A stretch of 64,000 nucleotides of DNA from UBA3941 sp002385665 (GCA_050949255.1 JBMNFJ010000016.1:310001-374000), one strand, 5' to 3'; shown: positions 39,412 through 49,152, counted from the stretch's first letter. Made by a program: numbers and translations. Notes: generated from the sequence alone by a model not told the origin.

Positions 39412-41043
39412 ATGAATACTAGCATGATTGTATTGTTAGCAGGTGGCTTGGGCCTATTCATTTTTGGAATGAAGATGATGGGTGACGGTTTGGAGCAAGC
39501 AGCCGGAAGCAGATTAAAGAGACTACTAGAGATCCTTACAGAAAATAGATTGATGGGATTATTGGTTGGAGCAATTGTTACAGCTATTGTTCAAAGTTCC
39601 AGTGCAACGACTGTAATGGTGGTAGGTTTTGTTAACGCTGGCATAATGACCTTGGGGCAAGCAGTAGGGGTTATTATGGGTGCAAACATCGGAACTACCA
39701 TGACCGCATTTTTAATTTCCTTAAACCTAACTGATATAGCACCTATAATTGTATTTATTGGTGTGGGTCTCGTATTTTTTTCAAAACGCAAAACTGTGAA
39801 GAGCATTGGCGAGATCCTGGTGGGATTCGGTATTTTATTTATTGGTATGGGGTTTATGTCCGATGCTATGAAGCCCCTGCGTTCCAATGAAGGATTTCAA
39901 CGTATATTGATTAGCATGTCCCATCCTATTCTGGGTGTATTGGCTGGAACGATTATGACCGTTATTTTACAAAGCTCAAGTGCATCGGTGGGTATATTAC
40001 AAGCTTTGGCCGCCCAGGGCTTAATCGGATTAGACAGTTCACTCCCTATCCTTTTTGGCATGAACATAGGCACATGTATAACCGCTATACTGGCAAGTAT
40101 TGGAACTAGTGTTAATGCCAAAAGGACAGCCTTCATGCACCTATCCATTAAGGTCATTGGGACATCTATCTTTATGCTTGCAATAGCACTTGGTGTACCC
40201 TTTGTGGATTTGATATTGCGTATATCTCCAAGCAATCCTATGAGTCAGATAGCCAATGCTCATATTGCCTTTAACGTAATTACGGCCGCGATCTTGTTGC
40301 CTTTTGGCAATAGTATCGTTAGTTTATCGAAAAAGGTGCTACATGGTATGAATGGTAAGCCCGATGAGAGGGGACTCATTTATTTGGACAAGCATATACT
40401 GGAAACACCGCCTATCGCTATAGCCCAAATTCTAAAAGAAGTCAATAGGATGGCTGATTTAGCGGTAGAAAATGTACGCCTTGCCATGGACGCCTTTTTC
40501 CAAAGGGAACAGGCAATAATTGATGAGGTATACAAAAAAGAAGAGATTATAAACTTTTTAAACCAGGAAATAACCCATTACCTTGTAATGTGTAACGGGC
40601 TCGGGTTACCAGAAAGTGATCTACACGTGATAAGCGGATTATACCATGTAGTAAACGATATTGAGAGAATTGGGGACCATGCTGAAAATCTGACTGAATA
40701 TGCCGAATACAGCATAGAGAATAATCTGACCTTTTCTGATATAGCTATAGATGATTTGAACGAGATGTATCAGAAGGTTATGGAGATGTTGGACGACACC
40801 GTTCACGCTTTAAAAGAGCGTGACCATGAGCTGGCAGAGTTGGTAATGAAGGAAGAGGAGGTTATCGACACCTTGAAGGACAGATTAAGAAAGAGTCATA
40901 TAGAAAGGTTAAATGCCCAATTATGCTCCGCGAATGCCGGCGTTATATTTCTTGATATAGTTACCAATTTTGAAAGAATAGCCGACCATGCGACCAATGT
41001 CGCCCAATCCGTATTGGATGAAGGAAGAACCAGGAATTATTAA
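39412..41043 (+). CDS. Na/Pi cotransporter family protein with PhoU domain
   Basis: A 543-residue protein. The first ~310 residues are the NptA/PNaS transporter with two repeats marked by QSSSATTVMVVGFVNAG and LQSSSASVGILQALA, each with about four membrane helices. The C-terminal ~210 residues are a PhoU-like helical domain, ending with ERIADHATNVAQSV. Such fusions are common in Firmicutes and probably couple Na-dependent phosphate movement to a regulatory domain. AAGGAGG precedes the ATG. No pho box is visible. Confidence 0.93.
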   Translation: MNTSMIVLLAGGLGLFIFGMKMMGDGLEQAAGSRLKRLLEILTENRLMGLLVGAIVTAIVQSSSATTVMVVGFVNAGIMTLGQAVGVIMGANIGTTMTAFLISLNLTDIAPIIVFIGVGLVFFSKRKTVKSIGEILVGFGILFIGMGFMSDAMKPLRSNEGFQRILISMSHPILGVLAGTIMTVILQSSSASVGILQALAAQGLIGLDSSLPILFGMNIGTCITAILASIGTSVNAKRTAFMHLSIKVIGTSIFMLAIALGVPFVDLILRISPSNPMSQIANAHIAFNVITAAILLPFGNSIVSLSKKVLHGMNGKPDERGLIYLDKHILETPPIAIAQILKEVNRMADLAVENVRLAMDAFFQREQAIIDEVYKKEEIINFLNQEITHYLVMCNGLGLPESDLHVISGLYHVVNDIERIGDHAENLTEYAEYSIENNLTFSDIAIDDLNEMYQKVMEMLDDTVHALKERDHELAELVMKEEEVIDTLKDRLRKSHIERLNAQLCSANAGVIFLDIVTNFERIADHATNVAQSVLDEGRTRNY

Positions 41044-41058
41044 TTTTCGTAAAAAAAC

Positions 41059-41086
41059 TTGTAATTCCCCATAAAAATGTTATACT
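41059..41086 (+). promoter_or_regulatory. Promoter for the DUF4321-like/maf genes
   Basis: TTGTAA (41059-41064), 16-base spacer, TATACT (41081-41086). AT-rich surroundings also contain TATAAT-like hexamers, so the exact promoter is uncertain. Confidence 0.55.
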
Positions 41087-41152
41087 TTTTATAATAACTA
41101 TTATATTTTTATAATAGTTTATTTTTTCTTGACATTGAAAGGGGGACTCTTC

Positions 41153-41416
41153 TTGCGACGGGGGAGAACCAAGGGACCATTGATGCTATTCCTATTTTTA
41201 CTTGCAGGGGTTATTGTCGGCAGTATAGTGGGTAATATAATTGCAACCTATTCAGATGCCAAGATATTTAATGAAAGTTTTACTATAGGAACTCAAGGTA
41301 TGCCCGCTATACTGGATTTTAATGTAATAAAGTTGGCATTTGGATTATCCTTGAACGTAAATTTCGGAACCATGCTCGGTGTTTTACTTGGCATCTTTCT
41401 GTACTATAGATATTGA
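41153..41416 (+). CDS. DUF4321-like small membrane protein
   Basis: An 87-residue protein with two hydrophobic segments (about 8-28 and 60-84) and a basic N terminus RRGRTKG. It resembles the DUF4321 family found before maf in clostridia (recalled, not searched). Function is unknown. The TTG at 41153 has AAAGGGGG seven bases upstream; the TTG at 41129 lacks one. The maf gene begins two bases after its stop, so they are co-transcribed. Confidence 0.75.
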   Translation: MRRGRTKGPLMLFLFLLAGVIVGSIVGNIIATYSDAKIFNESFTIGTQGMPAILDFNVIKLAFGLSLNVNFGTMLGVLLGIFLYYRY

Positions 41417-41417
41417 T

Positions 41418-42002
41418 ATGATGAAGATTATTTTAGCTTCGGCATCCCCCAGGCGAAAGCAATTGCTAGAGCAGATGGGTTTGAAATTCGATGTAATTAC
41501 TAGTAATACAAAAGAACAAATGCCCTATGGTTTGGATACAGAAGAGATACCGGTGGAATTGGCTTATAAAAAGGCCGTGGATGTAGCGTCATGTGTAAGC
41601 CAACCGGCTATAATTATAGGTGCCGATACTGTTGTAGTGAAAGATGAAATCCTTGGAAAGCCCAAAAATGAGGAAGAAGCCCGTCAAATGCTATTAAAGT
41701 TGCAGGGTAAAACTCATGAAGTAATTACTGGGCTTGCTATTGTGAACACACGGACGGGGATAATTAAAAAAGGCTATGAAAAAACATTAGTAGAGATGGC
41801 TCCGTTATCACTTCAGGAGATCGAGCATTACGTACAAACCGGGGAACCAATGGATAAGGCGGGGGCTTATGGCATCCAAGGGTTGGCCGGTATTTTTATT
41901 TCAAAGATAACGGGCTGTTATTTCAATGTTATGGGACTACCTATACACCGTCTTTGGAGTATGCTCAAAGAATTTGGGATAAATGTACTCGACAATATAT
42001 AA
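41418..42002 (+). CDS. maf: Maf-like nucleoside triphosphate pyrophosphatase
   Basis: Maf proteins hydrolyse dTTP, UTP and modified nucleotides to monophosphates. The 194-residue product starts with the signature LASASPRRKQLLEQMG and contains GADTVV (catalytic Asp region), GKPKNEEEA, YGIQGLAGIF and YFNVMGLPIHRL. This pattern fits the dTTP/UTP-specific group. Upstream in-frame codons back to 41379 overlap the DUF4321 gene and have no ribosome site; ATG-ATG at 41418/41421 is chosen. It leads into the mre genes. Confidence 0.93.
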   Translation: MMKIILASASPRRKQLLEQMGLKFDVITSNTKEQMPYGLDTEEIPVELAYKKAVDVASCVSQPAIIIGADTVVVKDEILGKPKNEEEARQMLLKLQGKTHEVITGLAIVNTRTGIIKKGYEKTLVEMAPLSLQEIEHYVQTGEPMDKAGAYGIQGLAGIFISKITGCYFNVMGLPIHRLWSMLKEFGINVLDNI

Positions 42003-42158
42003 TTCCATTTTGGTTATCAAATAGCAGAATATTGGCCATAATTAAGACAGGGTAATTATGACTGTTTTAAGGAATGCTTTTTGATATCGTACAGAAAACA
42101 TTCAGTAGCTAAAGGGACAAAAGGTAAAGGGACAGATAGGAAGGAGCACAATTTTATT

Positions 42159-43190
42159 ATGGGATTTTTAAATATATTTACTAAGGATATGGGGATAGAT
42201 CTGGGTACAGCAAATACACTGGTACATGTTCGTGGAAAAGGCGTAATTATAAGGGAACCTTCAGTGGTAGCAATTCGCAGCGATACAAAAAGGGTTTTGG
42301 CCATTGGTGAAGAGGCTAAGAAGATGATTGGTAGAACCCCGGGAAACATTGTAGCTATCCGGCCCATGAAGGAAGGCGTTATCGCGGATTTTGACGTAAC
42401 TCAGGAAATGCTTAAATATTTTATCCGTAAGGCGATAAAAAGGGTTTTTCCTCTGCATCCAAGGGTAGTTGTTTGCGTACCTTCAGGAGTGACCGAAGTA
42501 GAAAAGCGAGCGGTTGAAGAAGCCGCAAAGCAGGCGGGTGCCCGCGAAGCCTACCTGGTGGAAGAGCCTATGGCTGCCGCTATAGGTGCAGGATTGCCTG
42601 TACAGGAGCCCACTGGCAGTATGGTTGTTGATATAGGGGGAGGAACCAGTGAGGTGGCAATTATTTCCCTGGGCGGGATTGTGACCAGTAAATCCTTGAG
42701 AATTGGTGGAAATAGGATGGATGATGCCATTATATCCTATATCAAAAAGGAATATAATCTGATGATAGGGGAAAGAACTGCAGAAGAAATAAAGATCTCC
42801 ATAGGTTCAGCTGCGCCTAAGACTAAGGAAGAAACTATGGAAGTTCGTGGTCGCGACTTGATTACGGGCCTTCCTAAAACCTTAAAGATAACATCCACAG
42901 AGATTATGGATGCCTTGAGGGAACCTGTAAACAGCATTGTTGAGGCTATTAAACTTACTTTAGAGAAGACACCGCCAGAATTGGCAGCAGATATAATGGA
43001 CAAGGGGATAATGTTGACAGGTGGAGGAGCTCTGTTAAACGGATTAGACAGACTGGTTAGACAGGAAACGGGGATGCCCGTCCATATCGCTGAGAATGCA
43101 ATAGATTGTGTAGCTTTAGGCGCTGGTCGTGTTGTGGAAGAAATAGAAACATTGAAGAAGGTAGCCCTATCCTCAAAGAACGTCGGATAG
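42159..43190 (+). CDS. mreB: Rod-shape determining protein MreB
   Basis: A bacterial actin homologue that polymerises under the membrane and guides lateral wall synthesis. The 343-residue length is normal. Visible actin-fold motifs include MGIDLGTANTLVHV (phosphate 1), PSGVTEVEKRAVEEAA, DIGGGTSEVA (phosphate 2) and GIMLTGGGALLNGL (adenosine). The ATG at 42159 gives MGFLNIF, the usual start; AAGGAG lies 12 bases upstream. The frame opens earlier at 42081, but this adds a 26-residue extension not typical for MreB. mreC follows after 12 bases. Confidence 0.97.
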   Translation: MGFLNIFTKDMGIDLGTANTLVHVRGKGVIIREPSVVAIRSDTKRVLAIGEEAKKMIGRTPGNIVAIRPMKEGVIADFDVTQEMLKYFIRKAIKRVFPLHPRVVVCVPSGVTEVEKRAVEEAAKQAGAREAYLVEEPMAAAIGAGLPVQEPTGSMVVDIGGGTSEVAIISLGGIVTSKSLRIGGNRMDDAIISYIKKEYNLMIGERTAEEIKISIGSAAPKTKEETMEVRGRDLITGLPKTLKITSTEIMDALREPVNSIVEAIKLTLEKTPPELAADIMDKGIMLTGGGALLNGLDRLVRQETGMPVHIAENAIDCVALGAGRVVEEIETLKKVALSSKNVG

Positions 43191-43202
43191 GGGGTGCAGT
43201 AA

Positions 43203-44036
43203 GTGCCTCGATTGTTTAAAAATGCCCCGATAATAATAGTTATTCTTGCTGTGATCGCCTTGATAGTACTAATGGTCTACACTGAGGCTGGTAAAGAAAA
43301 GGCCTCAATGGTCGAGGACATCCTGGGACAGGCTTTGCTTCCATTACAAAAAGGTTTTTATTCTGTCTCTCAATATGTGTATAACGTCTTCTCCGATATT
43401 GGGGAAAGACGGAATATGATAAGGGATTATGATGACCTGCAAGCCAGATTAGTGGATTTGGAAATGGAACTAATCAGGTTAGAAGAATTAGAAAAACAGA
43501 ATGAGCGGTTAAAGAAATTAGCATTGTTTGTTGATGAGAACAAGGAAATGATAGTTACTGGTGCTACCGTAATCGCTAAGAATCCCGGGAACTGGTTCAA
43601 CAATATAACAATAGACAAGGGTTCAAAGCATGGCGTAGGGGTTAATATGGCAGTAGTAACCGACCAGGGATTAGTAGGTAGAGTTATTGAAGTTGCTGAA
43701 GGCTGGTCAAAGGTGCGTACCATTGTAGATGGAAAGAGCGCAGTAAGTGGTATTGTCCAGAGAAATAGGGATAATGGATTGCTAAAAGGCAACAATAGCC
43801 TGGGGTCAGAGGATGGCCTGTGTAGAATGATATATCTTCCCGAGGATTCCAATGTAACACCTGGGGACAAGGTTCTCACCTCTGGCCTAGGGGAGATATT
43901 CCCCAAAGGCATATATATAGGTGAGATCATAGAAGTCACAAAGGATAAGAGGGAGCTCTATATGACAGCAATCGTCAGGCCAGGAGTTGATTTCCAAAGA
44001 TTAGAGGAAGTATTGGTGGTAACCAACGATCTATAG
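43203..44036 (+). CDS. mreC: Rod-shape determining protein MreC
   Basis: A 277-residue bitopic membrane protein with one N-terminal helix (residues 10-27), a coiled coil (about 70-110, with QARLVDLEMELIRLEELEKQNERL split across it) and a periplasm-facing beta domain with the typical VTDQGLVGRV and DVTPGDKV-like segments. It links MreB to the wall-synthesis enzymes. The start is GTG with GGGGGTG upstream. It sits between mreB and mreD. Confidence 0.95.
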   Translation: MPRLFKNAPIIIVILAVIALIVLMVYTEAGKEKASMVEDILGQALLPLQKGFYSVSQYVYNVFSDIGERRNMIRDYDDLQARLVDLEMELIRLEELEKQNERLKKLALFVDENKEMIVTGATVIAKNPGNWFNNITIDKGSKHGVGVNMAVVTDQGLVGRVIEVAEGWSKVRTIVDGKSAVSGIVQRNRDNGLLKGNNSLGSEDGLCRMIYLPEDSNVTPGDKVLTSGLGEIFPKGIYIGEIIEVTKDKRELYMTAIVRPGVDFQRLEEVLVVTNDL

Positions 44037-44085
44037 ATTTAATTCGGGGCAGTAATCATTTATGATTCTTGTGGGGTGGTTTTAC

Positions 44086-44601
44086 ATGAGGGAAATAGTT
44101 GTTCTGGCGATATTACTGCTGAATTTAACAGTTCAATCGACTATTTTTCCCTTCATTGAAATTGTAAATGTAAAACCCGATTCCCTTCTGGTTCTGGTAG
44201 TCTCCTTTGCCCTCTTGGCAGGCAATCCTACCGGAGCCCTTGTAGGTCTGATAGGGGGGCTAATGCAGGACATTCTCTTTGGAAACAATATAGGGTTACA
44301 TGCCCTTCAGTATATGATAGTAGGATGTTTAGTAGGTATATTGCATGGGAAACTATATGTGGACAAGTTTTTCATGCCTCTTTTAGTGGTCATGGTAGCA
44401 AACATGATAAAAGAGGTTATTATGCTGGCTTATAACTTCTTTATTCAATCCGGAATACCACCAGGTAAGGCATTTTCACAAATTATTGTTCCCGAAACTA
44501 TATATACGATGTTTCTGACGCCACTGATCTTTTATGGGATTACTCGGCTATACCATAATAAATTTATGAGAAAAAAATATCGATTCCGAAAAGATTTATA
44601 A
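44086..44601 (+). CDS. mreD: Rod-shape determining protein MreD
   Basis: A 171-residue integral membrane protein with five to six helices, the third member of mreBCD. The pattern PFIEIVNVKPDSLLVLVVSFALLAGNPTGALVGLIGGLMQD, spread over positions 44148-44272, fits the family (conserved KPDLLL and GxxxGL). The ATG at 44086 is preferred to 44062 because GGGGTGG lies 8 bases upstream. A terminator follows, so PBP2 probably has its own promoter. Confidence 0.92.
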   Translation: MREIVVLAILLLNLTVQSTIFPFIEIVNVKPDSLLVLVVSFALLAGNPTGALVGLIGGLMQDILFGNNIGLHALQYMIVGCLVGILHGKLYVDKFFMPLLVVMVANMIKEVIMLAYNFFIQSGIPPGKAFSQIIVPETIYTMFLTPLIFYGITRLYHNKFMRKKYRFRKDL

Positions 44602-44621
44602 AAATTTATTACATGTATTAT

Positions 44622-44650
44622 AAGAATAGATTATTTCTATTCTTTTTTAT
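44622..44650 (+). terminator. Terminator after mreD
   Basis: AAGAATAG (44622-44629) pairs with CTATTCTT (44637-44644), followed by a T-run. AT-rich but well placed. Confidence 0.7.
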
Positions 44651-44687
44651 TTTGTATTTTAATCCACTTCTTTATAGGGTTAAAACA

Positions 44688-44696
44688 TGATACAAT
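44688..44696 (+). promoter_or_regulatory. Extended -10 promoter for PBP2 gene
   Basis: TGATACAAT is an extended -10 (TGn-TACAAT), about 67 bases before the PBP2 start; the -35 is weak. Confidence 0.5.
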
Positions 44697-44762
44697 ATCA
44701 TCGAAAACCTTCATTGGTACGGAAAATTGGGTTACTTATTTTAATGGAGTAAGGGAGAAACT

Positions 44763-47135
44763 ATGTTAAAACACCTTAAGGAACGGAATATACAGTTAGG
44801 TATAATCTGTATTGTATGCCTATCTATATTAGCTGGACAGCTGGCATATCTAACAGTGGAAAAAGGGGACGAACTATATGCGCAGTCTCTGGTTAAAAAG
44901 AGAGTAGAACTGAAACTCAAGGGCACAAGGGGTAATATTGTAGACAGGTATGGTATACCTGTGGCGGTAAACCGTCAGATATATACTGTACAATTGGACA
45001 GGCAGCAGTTACCATCGAGCCATGAGGAAGTTAACGATATATTACTACGGATGCTGGAAATTATTTATAAGAATGGTGATAAGGACACATTATTGAATCC
45101 AATGCCTATAGTATTAGATCCTGATACTGGAAAACTTCGCTACACATGGGACAGCGAAGAAAAGGAAATACGGGATAAGCGATTTAATAGTTGGATTAAA
45201 GATATTGGCGTCAAAGACGAGCTAACAGCGGAAGAGATGTTGGAATATCTCAGAAAAGAGCGCTATGAATTAGACGATGAAATTCCTGATATCATAGCCC
45301 TTGATATCATATCAATCAGGCTCAATATTCATATGAAACGGTTTACCCAATACGAGCCAATACCCGTTGCTGAAGGAGTTAGTCCGGAAACCGTTGTACA
45401 ACTGGAAACCTATGCACCTGACATGCCTGGAGTGCAAACCCTCATAGGAAGTGGTCGTTATTATCCTATGGATGAATCCTTCTCTCAAATAGTTGGTTAT
45501 GTTGGTAGCATTAGCAAGGATCAGATTGAGGAGTACAAGGAGCTGGGATATGACATATCCAGTGATAAGATTGGGCAGATAGGTGTGGAGTCCTATGGTG
45601 AACAATGGCTGACGGGAAACAAGGGTGATAGGTTGGGAAAATTGGAAGCCGAGAAAGATTCATTTGGGAGAATCATCCGGGTATTAGACGAAATCCCACC
45701 GCAAAATGGCTATGATGTCATGTTGACCATAGACAGTCAGCTACAAAATTCCGTATGTAATATTCTAAAAGAGGAAATAGAAAAGATGAGTGAAGGCCTG
45801 CCACCATATGGGGAAAGAAATATAGCTCCATTGGCCAAGGAAGGGGCTGCGGTGGTATTGGATATAAACACCGGAGAGATATTGTCCCTGGTAAGCCATC
45901 CATCCTTCGATCCCAATACCCCCAACAAGGACGGGAAGCAATTTTCCCTGGCCTACCAAGGTACTTTTATGCCGGGATCGGTATTTAAAATGCTAATTGG
46001 TATAGCGGGATTAATGGAGGGGGCTGTCACAATAAACGAAAGGATCTATGATAAGGTTTATTATACCAAGTATGACACAAAGAGACCACCTAGTTGTAAT
46101 CGTAAATCCGGACATGGCTGGGAATCATATACCGATGCCCTGAAACACTCATGTAACTATTATTTTTATGAGGTAGCTGATCGTTTAGGCGTTGAAACCA
46201 TATCTAAATGGGCTGAATTGTTTGGACTTGATGGCATGACCGGTATAGAGATATTAAGTCCGGACAGGGATAAAAATGTAATTCCCAACGAAGAAACAAA
46301 AATTAGAGCTCATAGGGAGGATATGAGAAGGGATATCACCAGAATCATGAGAAGGTATGGATACTTTGATGATGAACTAACGGATGAGCAAAAGGAGCAG
46401 GTAGAAAAGTTGATAGACTTCCCTCTTTCCAAGGATCGTTCCAGGGAGGCTGGCTTAAAGGAGGTTAAGGAACTATCAGAGATGATACAAGCCATGGGTT
46501 ATACCGAAAAAGCCAACCAGGCAGCGGACGAGATTAGAAGGGACGTCCTTTCCTATTACAAGAGATGGACACCCTCCGATACCATAAGAGCTGGAATAGG
46601 ACAAGGCTATGTGAGTATAAGTCCCTTGGCTATGGCACGGTATGTAGCGGCAATCGCTAACGGTGGGAAGGTTTTGGAAACCCATGTGGTAAAAAAAGTG
46701 ATTGATTCAGAAGGCAAAACCGTCAAGGAAACCCAACCAACACTCATAAGGGAGTTGGATATAAAGCAGGAATATCTGGAAGCCACCTTAGAAGGAATGT
46801 GGAAGGTAGCCAACGATCCTAATCCCACCAGGGGTGAAAACGACGGCGGGGGAACTGCTGCCGCATACTTTAGCGACTTGGATCCAAGCATAACCGTAGC
46901 CGGAAAGACGGGAACTGCTCAGACAGTAAGCAATGATCCCAACAAAAACAATGCCTGGTTTGTAGCAGTAACACCCTATGAGAATCCTGAAATAGCGGTG
47001 GTTGTAGTTATACCCAATGGACGGACTGCGGGAAATGCCGCTCCGGTGGCCCGTAGGATTATAGAGGAATATTATAGGTTGAATGAGCAAAGACGGGAAA
47101 ACGCCCTGCCACAAATGAACCAGTTACAACCTTGA
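44763..47135 (+). CDS. mrdA: Penicillin-binding protein 2 (elongation transpeptidase)
   Basis: A 790-residue class B PBP that cross-links peptidoglycan during side-wall growth, acting with RodA and MreBCD. It has one N-terminal membrane helix (about 12-28), a dimerisation/pedestal domain, and a transpeptidase domain with SVFK (Ser406, nucleophile), SCN (463-465) and KTGT (715-718). Between SxN and KTGT lies an unusually long charged helical insert (about residues 500-600). AAGGGAG precedes the ATG. Neighbours mreBCD, minCDE and rodA support an elongation role. Confidence 0.95.
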   Translation: MLKHLKERNIQLGIICIVCLSILAGQLAYLTVEKGDELYAQSLVKKRVELKLKGTRGNIVDRYGIPVAVNRQIYTVQLDRQQLPSSHEEVNDILLRMLEIIYKNGDKDTLLNPMPIVLDPDTGKLRYTWDSEEKEIRDKRFNSWIKDIGVKDELTAEEMLEYLRKERYELDDEIPDIIALDIISIRLNIHMKRFTQYEPIPVAEGVSPETVVQLETYAPDMPGVQTLIGSGRYYPMDESFSQIVGYVGSISKDQIEEYKELGYDISSDKIGQIGVESYGEQWLTGNKGDRLGKLEAEKDSFGRIIRVLDEIPPQNGYDVMLTIDSQLQNSVCNILKEEIEKMSEGLPPYGERNIAPLAKEGAAVVLDINTGEILSLVSHPSFDPNTPNKDGKQFSLAYQGTFMPGSVFKMLIGIAGLMEGAVTINERIYDKVYYTKYDTKRPPSCNRKSGHGWESYTDALKHSCNYYFYEVADRLGVETISKWAELFGLDGMTGIEILSPDRDKNVIPNEETKIRAHREDMRRDITRIMRRYGYFDDELTDEQKEQVEKLIDFPLSKDRSREAGLKEVKELSEMIQAMGYTEKANQAADEIRRDVLSYYKRWTPSDTIRAGIGQGYVSISPLAMARYVAAIANGGKVLETHVVKKVIDSEGKTVKETQPTLIRELDIKQEYLEATLEGMWKVANDPNPTRGENDGGGTAAAYFSDLDPSITVAGKTGTAQTVSNDPNKNNAWFVAVTPYENPEIAVVVVIPNGRTAGNAAPVARRIIEEYYRLNEQRRENALPQMNQLQP

Positions 47136-47237
47136 CTTTATCAAAGTATAAATAATATTGCAGAAACATGGAGGGATTTAAGGAATTTTGACGAATATAA
47201 CCATAATGATAGTATTTCAACATGGAGGCACTGGACA

Positions 47238-47882
47238 ATGAAGGAAAATAAAGTTTTCCTCAAAGGAATTCTAGGAGGCTTACAGGTATATATTGACCCA
47301 GATACTGGGTTGGAAAGTATAAAGAAGGAGCTAGGACAAAAACTGGATTCCAGTAAGAGCTTTTTCAAAGATACCGAAGTTAACCTTGTATTCACTGGCA
47401 AAGAACTTAGTGAAAGCGAGAGATACGAACTAGTAGAATTTATTTCGCAAAGGATCCATGTTGGGAATGTGGAATTCAATATTCCAATTGTAAAGGAAGA
47501 AGTAAAAATGGATGCTGTAACCTATAGCACAGATGAGGGTATGACAAAGTTTTATAAGGGTACTGTTCGTAATGGTCAGCGAATTGACTACCAGGGTAAT
47601 ATTATTGTGATGGGGGACGTAAATCCCGGTGCAGAGATAGTGGCCGGTGGCAATATCATAGTACTGGGCAATTTAAGGGGAATGGCCCATGCGGGTGTAT
47701 CCGGAGATAAAAGGGCTATAGTAATGGCCCTATGTTTACAACCGACCCAGCTTCGAATTGGCAATGTTATCACCAGATCACCGGAAGATGAAACAGAAAA
47801 ACCCCATTATCCCGAGATTGCATACCTTAAGGGAAACAATTTGTTTATCGAACCATATGCGCCAGGAAAGAACAAGTATTAA
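47238..47882 (+). CDS. minC: Septum site-determining protein MinC
   Basis: A 214-residue inhibitor of FtsZ assembly. The N-terminal domain (about 1-100) is followed by the C-terminal beta-helix with GDVNPGAEIVAGGNIIVLG and LRGMAHAG, the classic MinC signature. It partners with MinD to place the inhibitor at the poles. GGAGG lies before the ATG. The minD gene starts 35 bases after its stop. Confidence 0.93.
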   Translation: MKENKVFLKGILGGLQVYIDPDTGLESIKKELGQKLDSSKSFFKDTEVNLVFTGKELSESERYELVEFISQRIHVGNVEFNIPIVKEEVKMDAVTYSTDEGMTKFYKGTVRNGQRIDYQGNIIVMGDVNPGAEIVAGGNIIVLGNLRGMAHAGVSGDKRAIVMALCLQPTQLRIGNVITRSPEDETEKPHYPEIAYLKGNNLFIEPYAPGKNKY

Positions 47883-47916
47883 TCAGGAATGGAAGATAGA
47901 AATGGGGGATACAGAA

Positions 47917-48717
47917 ATGGGAGAGGTATATGTAATCACATCTGGTAAAGGAGGTGTAGGCAAAACAACAACTACAGCTAATATTGGTGCTGCTTTGGCT
48001 ATGGAGGGGAAAAGCGTTGTGCTTTTGGATGCCGATATTGGGCTCAGGAACCTTGATGTGGTATTGGGCTTGGAGAATAGAATAGTTTACGATTTAATAG
48101 ATGTAGTGGAAGGTGCATGCAGGCTTAAGCAGGCTTTGGTAAAGGACAAGAGATTTGATGGGCTGTTCTTATTACCGGCGGCTCAAACCAGGGACAAAAA
48201 TGCTGTTTCACCAAAGCAAATGCAGGATCTGTGTAAAGAGCTGAAAGAACAATTCGATTATATTCTGATAGATTGTCCCGCAGGTATAGAACAAGGTTTT
48301 AAGAATGCTGTGGCAGGCGCAGACAAGGCTATAGTGGTTACTATCCCGGAAGTATCAGCTGTCAGAGATGCAGATAGGATTATCGGGTTATTGGCCGCTA
48401 ATGATCTTCATTATCCCGAGCTAGTTATCAATCGGTTGCGAATCGACATGGTTAAGCGGGGGGATATGATGAACATAGAGGATACTCTGGATATCTTGGG
48501 CATAGATCTTTTGGGTGTCGTCCCCGATGATGAGAGCATTGTTATCTCCACCAATAAGGGAGAACCTGTTATAGCGACTAGGAATTCCTTGGCTGGCAAG
48601 GCTTTTGTTAATATTGCAAAGCGAATCGAGGGATTGGATGTACCCATAATGAATTTGGATGAGGATAATTCAATTGTTGACAGGTTGAAACGCTTATTTG
48701 GAATAGGCAAAAAATAG
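47917..48717 (+). CDS. minD: Septum site-determining protein MinD
   Basis: A 266-residue membrane-associated ATPase of the ParA/MinD family that positions MinC and MinE. The deviant Walker A is GKGGVGKTTTT (residues 10-20), with LLDADIGLRNLDVVLGL as switch I and a C-terminal amphipathic tail VDRLKRLFGIGKK as the membrane-targeting helix. Two starts, 47902 and 47917, are possible; 47917 (MGEVYVITSGKGG) matches the usual N terminus and has GGGGG upstream. The frame continues far upstream, but that part overlaps minC. Confidence 0.95.
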   Translation: MGEVYVITSGKGGVGKTTTTANIGAALAMEGKSVVLLDADIGLRNLDVVLGLENRIVYDLIDVVEGACRLKQALVKDKRFDGLFLLPAAQTRDKNAVSPKQMQDLCKELKEQFDYILIDCPAGIEQGFKNAVAGADKAIVVTIPEVSAVRDADRIIGLLAANDLHYPELVINRLRIDMVKRGDMMNIEDTLDILGIDLLGVVPDDESIVISTNKGEPVIATRNSLAGKAFVNIAKRIEGLDVPIMNLDEDNSIVDRLKRLFGIGKK

Positions 48718-48737
48718 AATCGATGGGGGGAAAGGGC

Positions 48738-49028
48738 TTGTTTGATTTTTTTAGGTTTTTCGGGAAAGAAGAGAGTTCTAGCAAGAATATTGCTAAGGAA
48801 CGGCTGAAGCTAGTTTTGATTCATGATAGGGCTAATGTTTCTCCCAAGTTTTTGGATATTATTAAGGGGGATATTATTAAAGTAATATCCGATTACTTAG
48901 AGTTTGATGTGGATGAAATAGATATTCGTATAACCAAGGTTCAAAATGGGGAAAGCGATTATAGCTCGGCTTTAGTTGCGAATATTCCTATTAAGAAGAT
49001 GAAAAAGATCGGGAAAAATTCTGGTTGA
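48738..49028 (+). CDS. minE: Cell division topological specificity factor MinE
   Basis: A 96-residue MinE with the N-terminal FDFFRFFG and KERLKLVLIHDR (the anti-MinCD helix) and a C-terminal dimerisation domain ending MKKIGKN. MinE stimulates MinD ATPase and drives pole-to-pole oscillation. The start is TTG at 48738, with GGGGGG and AAAGGG just upstream; the ATG at 48723 would put that site inside the gene. The min trio is complete here, which implies an oscillating rather than DivIVA-type system. Confidence 0.9.
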   Translation: MFDFFRFFGKEESSSKNIAKERLKLVLIHDRANVSPKFLDIIKGDIIKVISDYLEFDVDEIDIRITKVQNGESDYSSALVANIPIKKMKKIGKNSG

Positions 49029-49061
49029 TTACAACGTACATAAATAGAGTTTACAGATTAT

Positions 49062-49097
49062 GGACAGGTCTTTGTATAAACGGACTCTGTCCTTTTC
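49062..49097 (+). terminator. Terminator after minE
   Basis: GGACAGGTC (49062-49070) pairs with GAC-T-CTGTCC (49083-49092, one bulge), followed by TTTTCCTTT. Confidence 0.7.
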
Positions 49098-49146
49098 CTT
49101 TGTCATTTCTCAATCTATTCCTCTATTAATACCATTTGCGGTATGG

Positions 49147-49152
49147 TATAAT
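49147..49152 (+). promoter_or_regulatory. Possible -10 element upstream of rodA
   Basis: A TATAAT hexamer at 49147-49152, with a second TATAAT at 49212-49217; neither has a convincing -35. The rodA leader would be about 100-170 bases. Confidence 0.35.
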
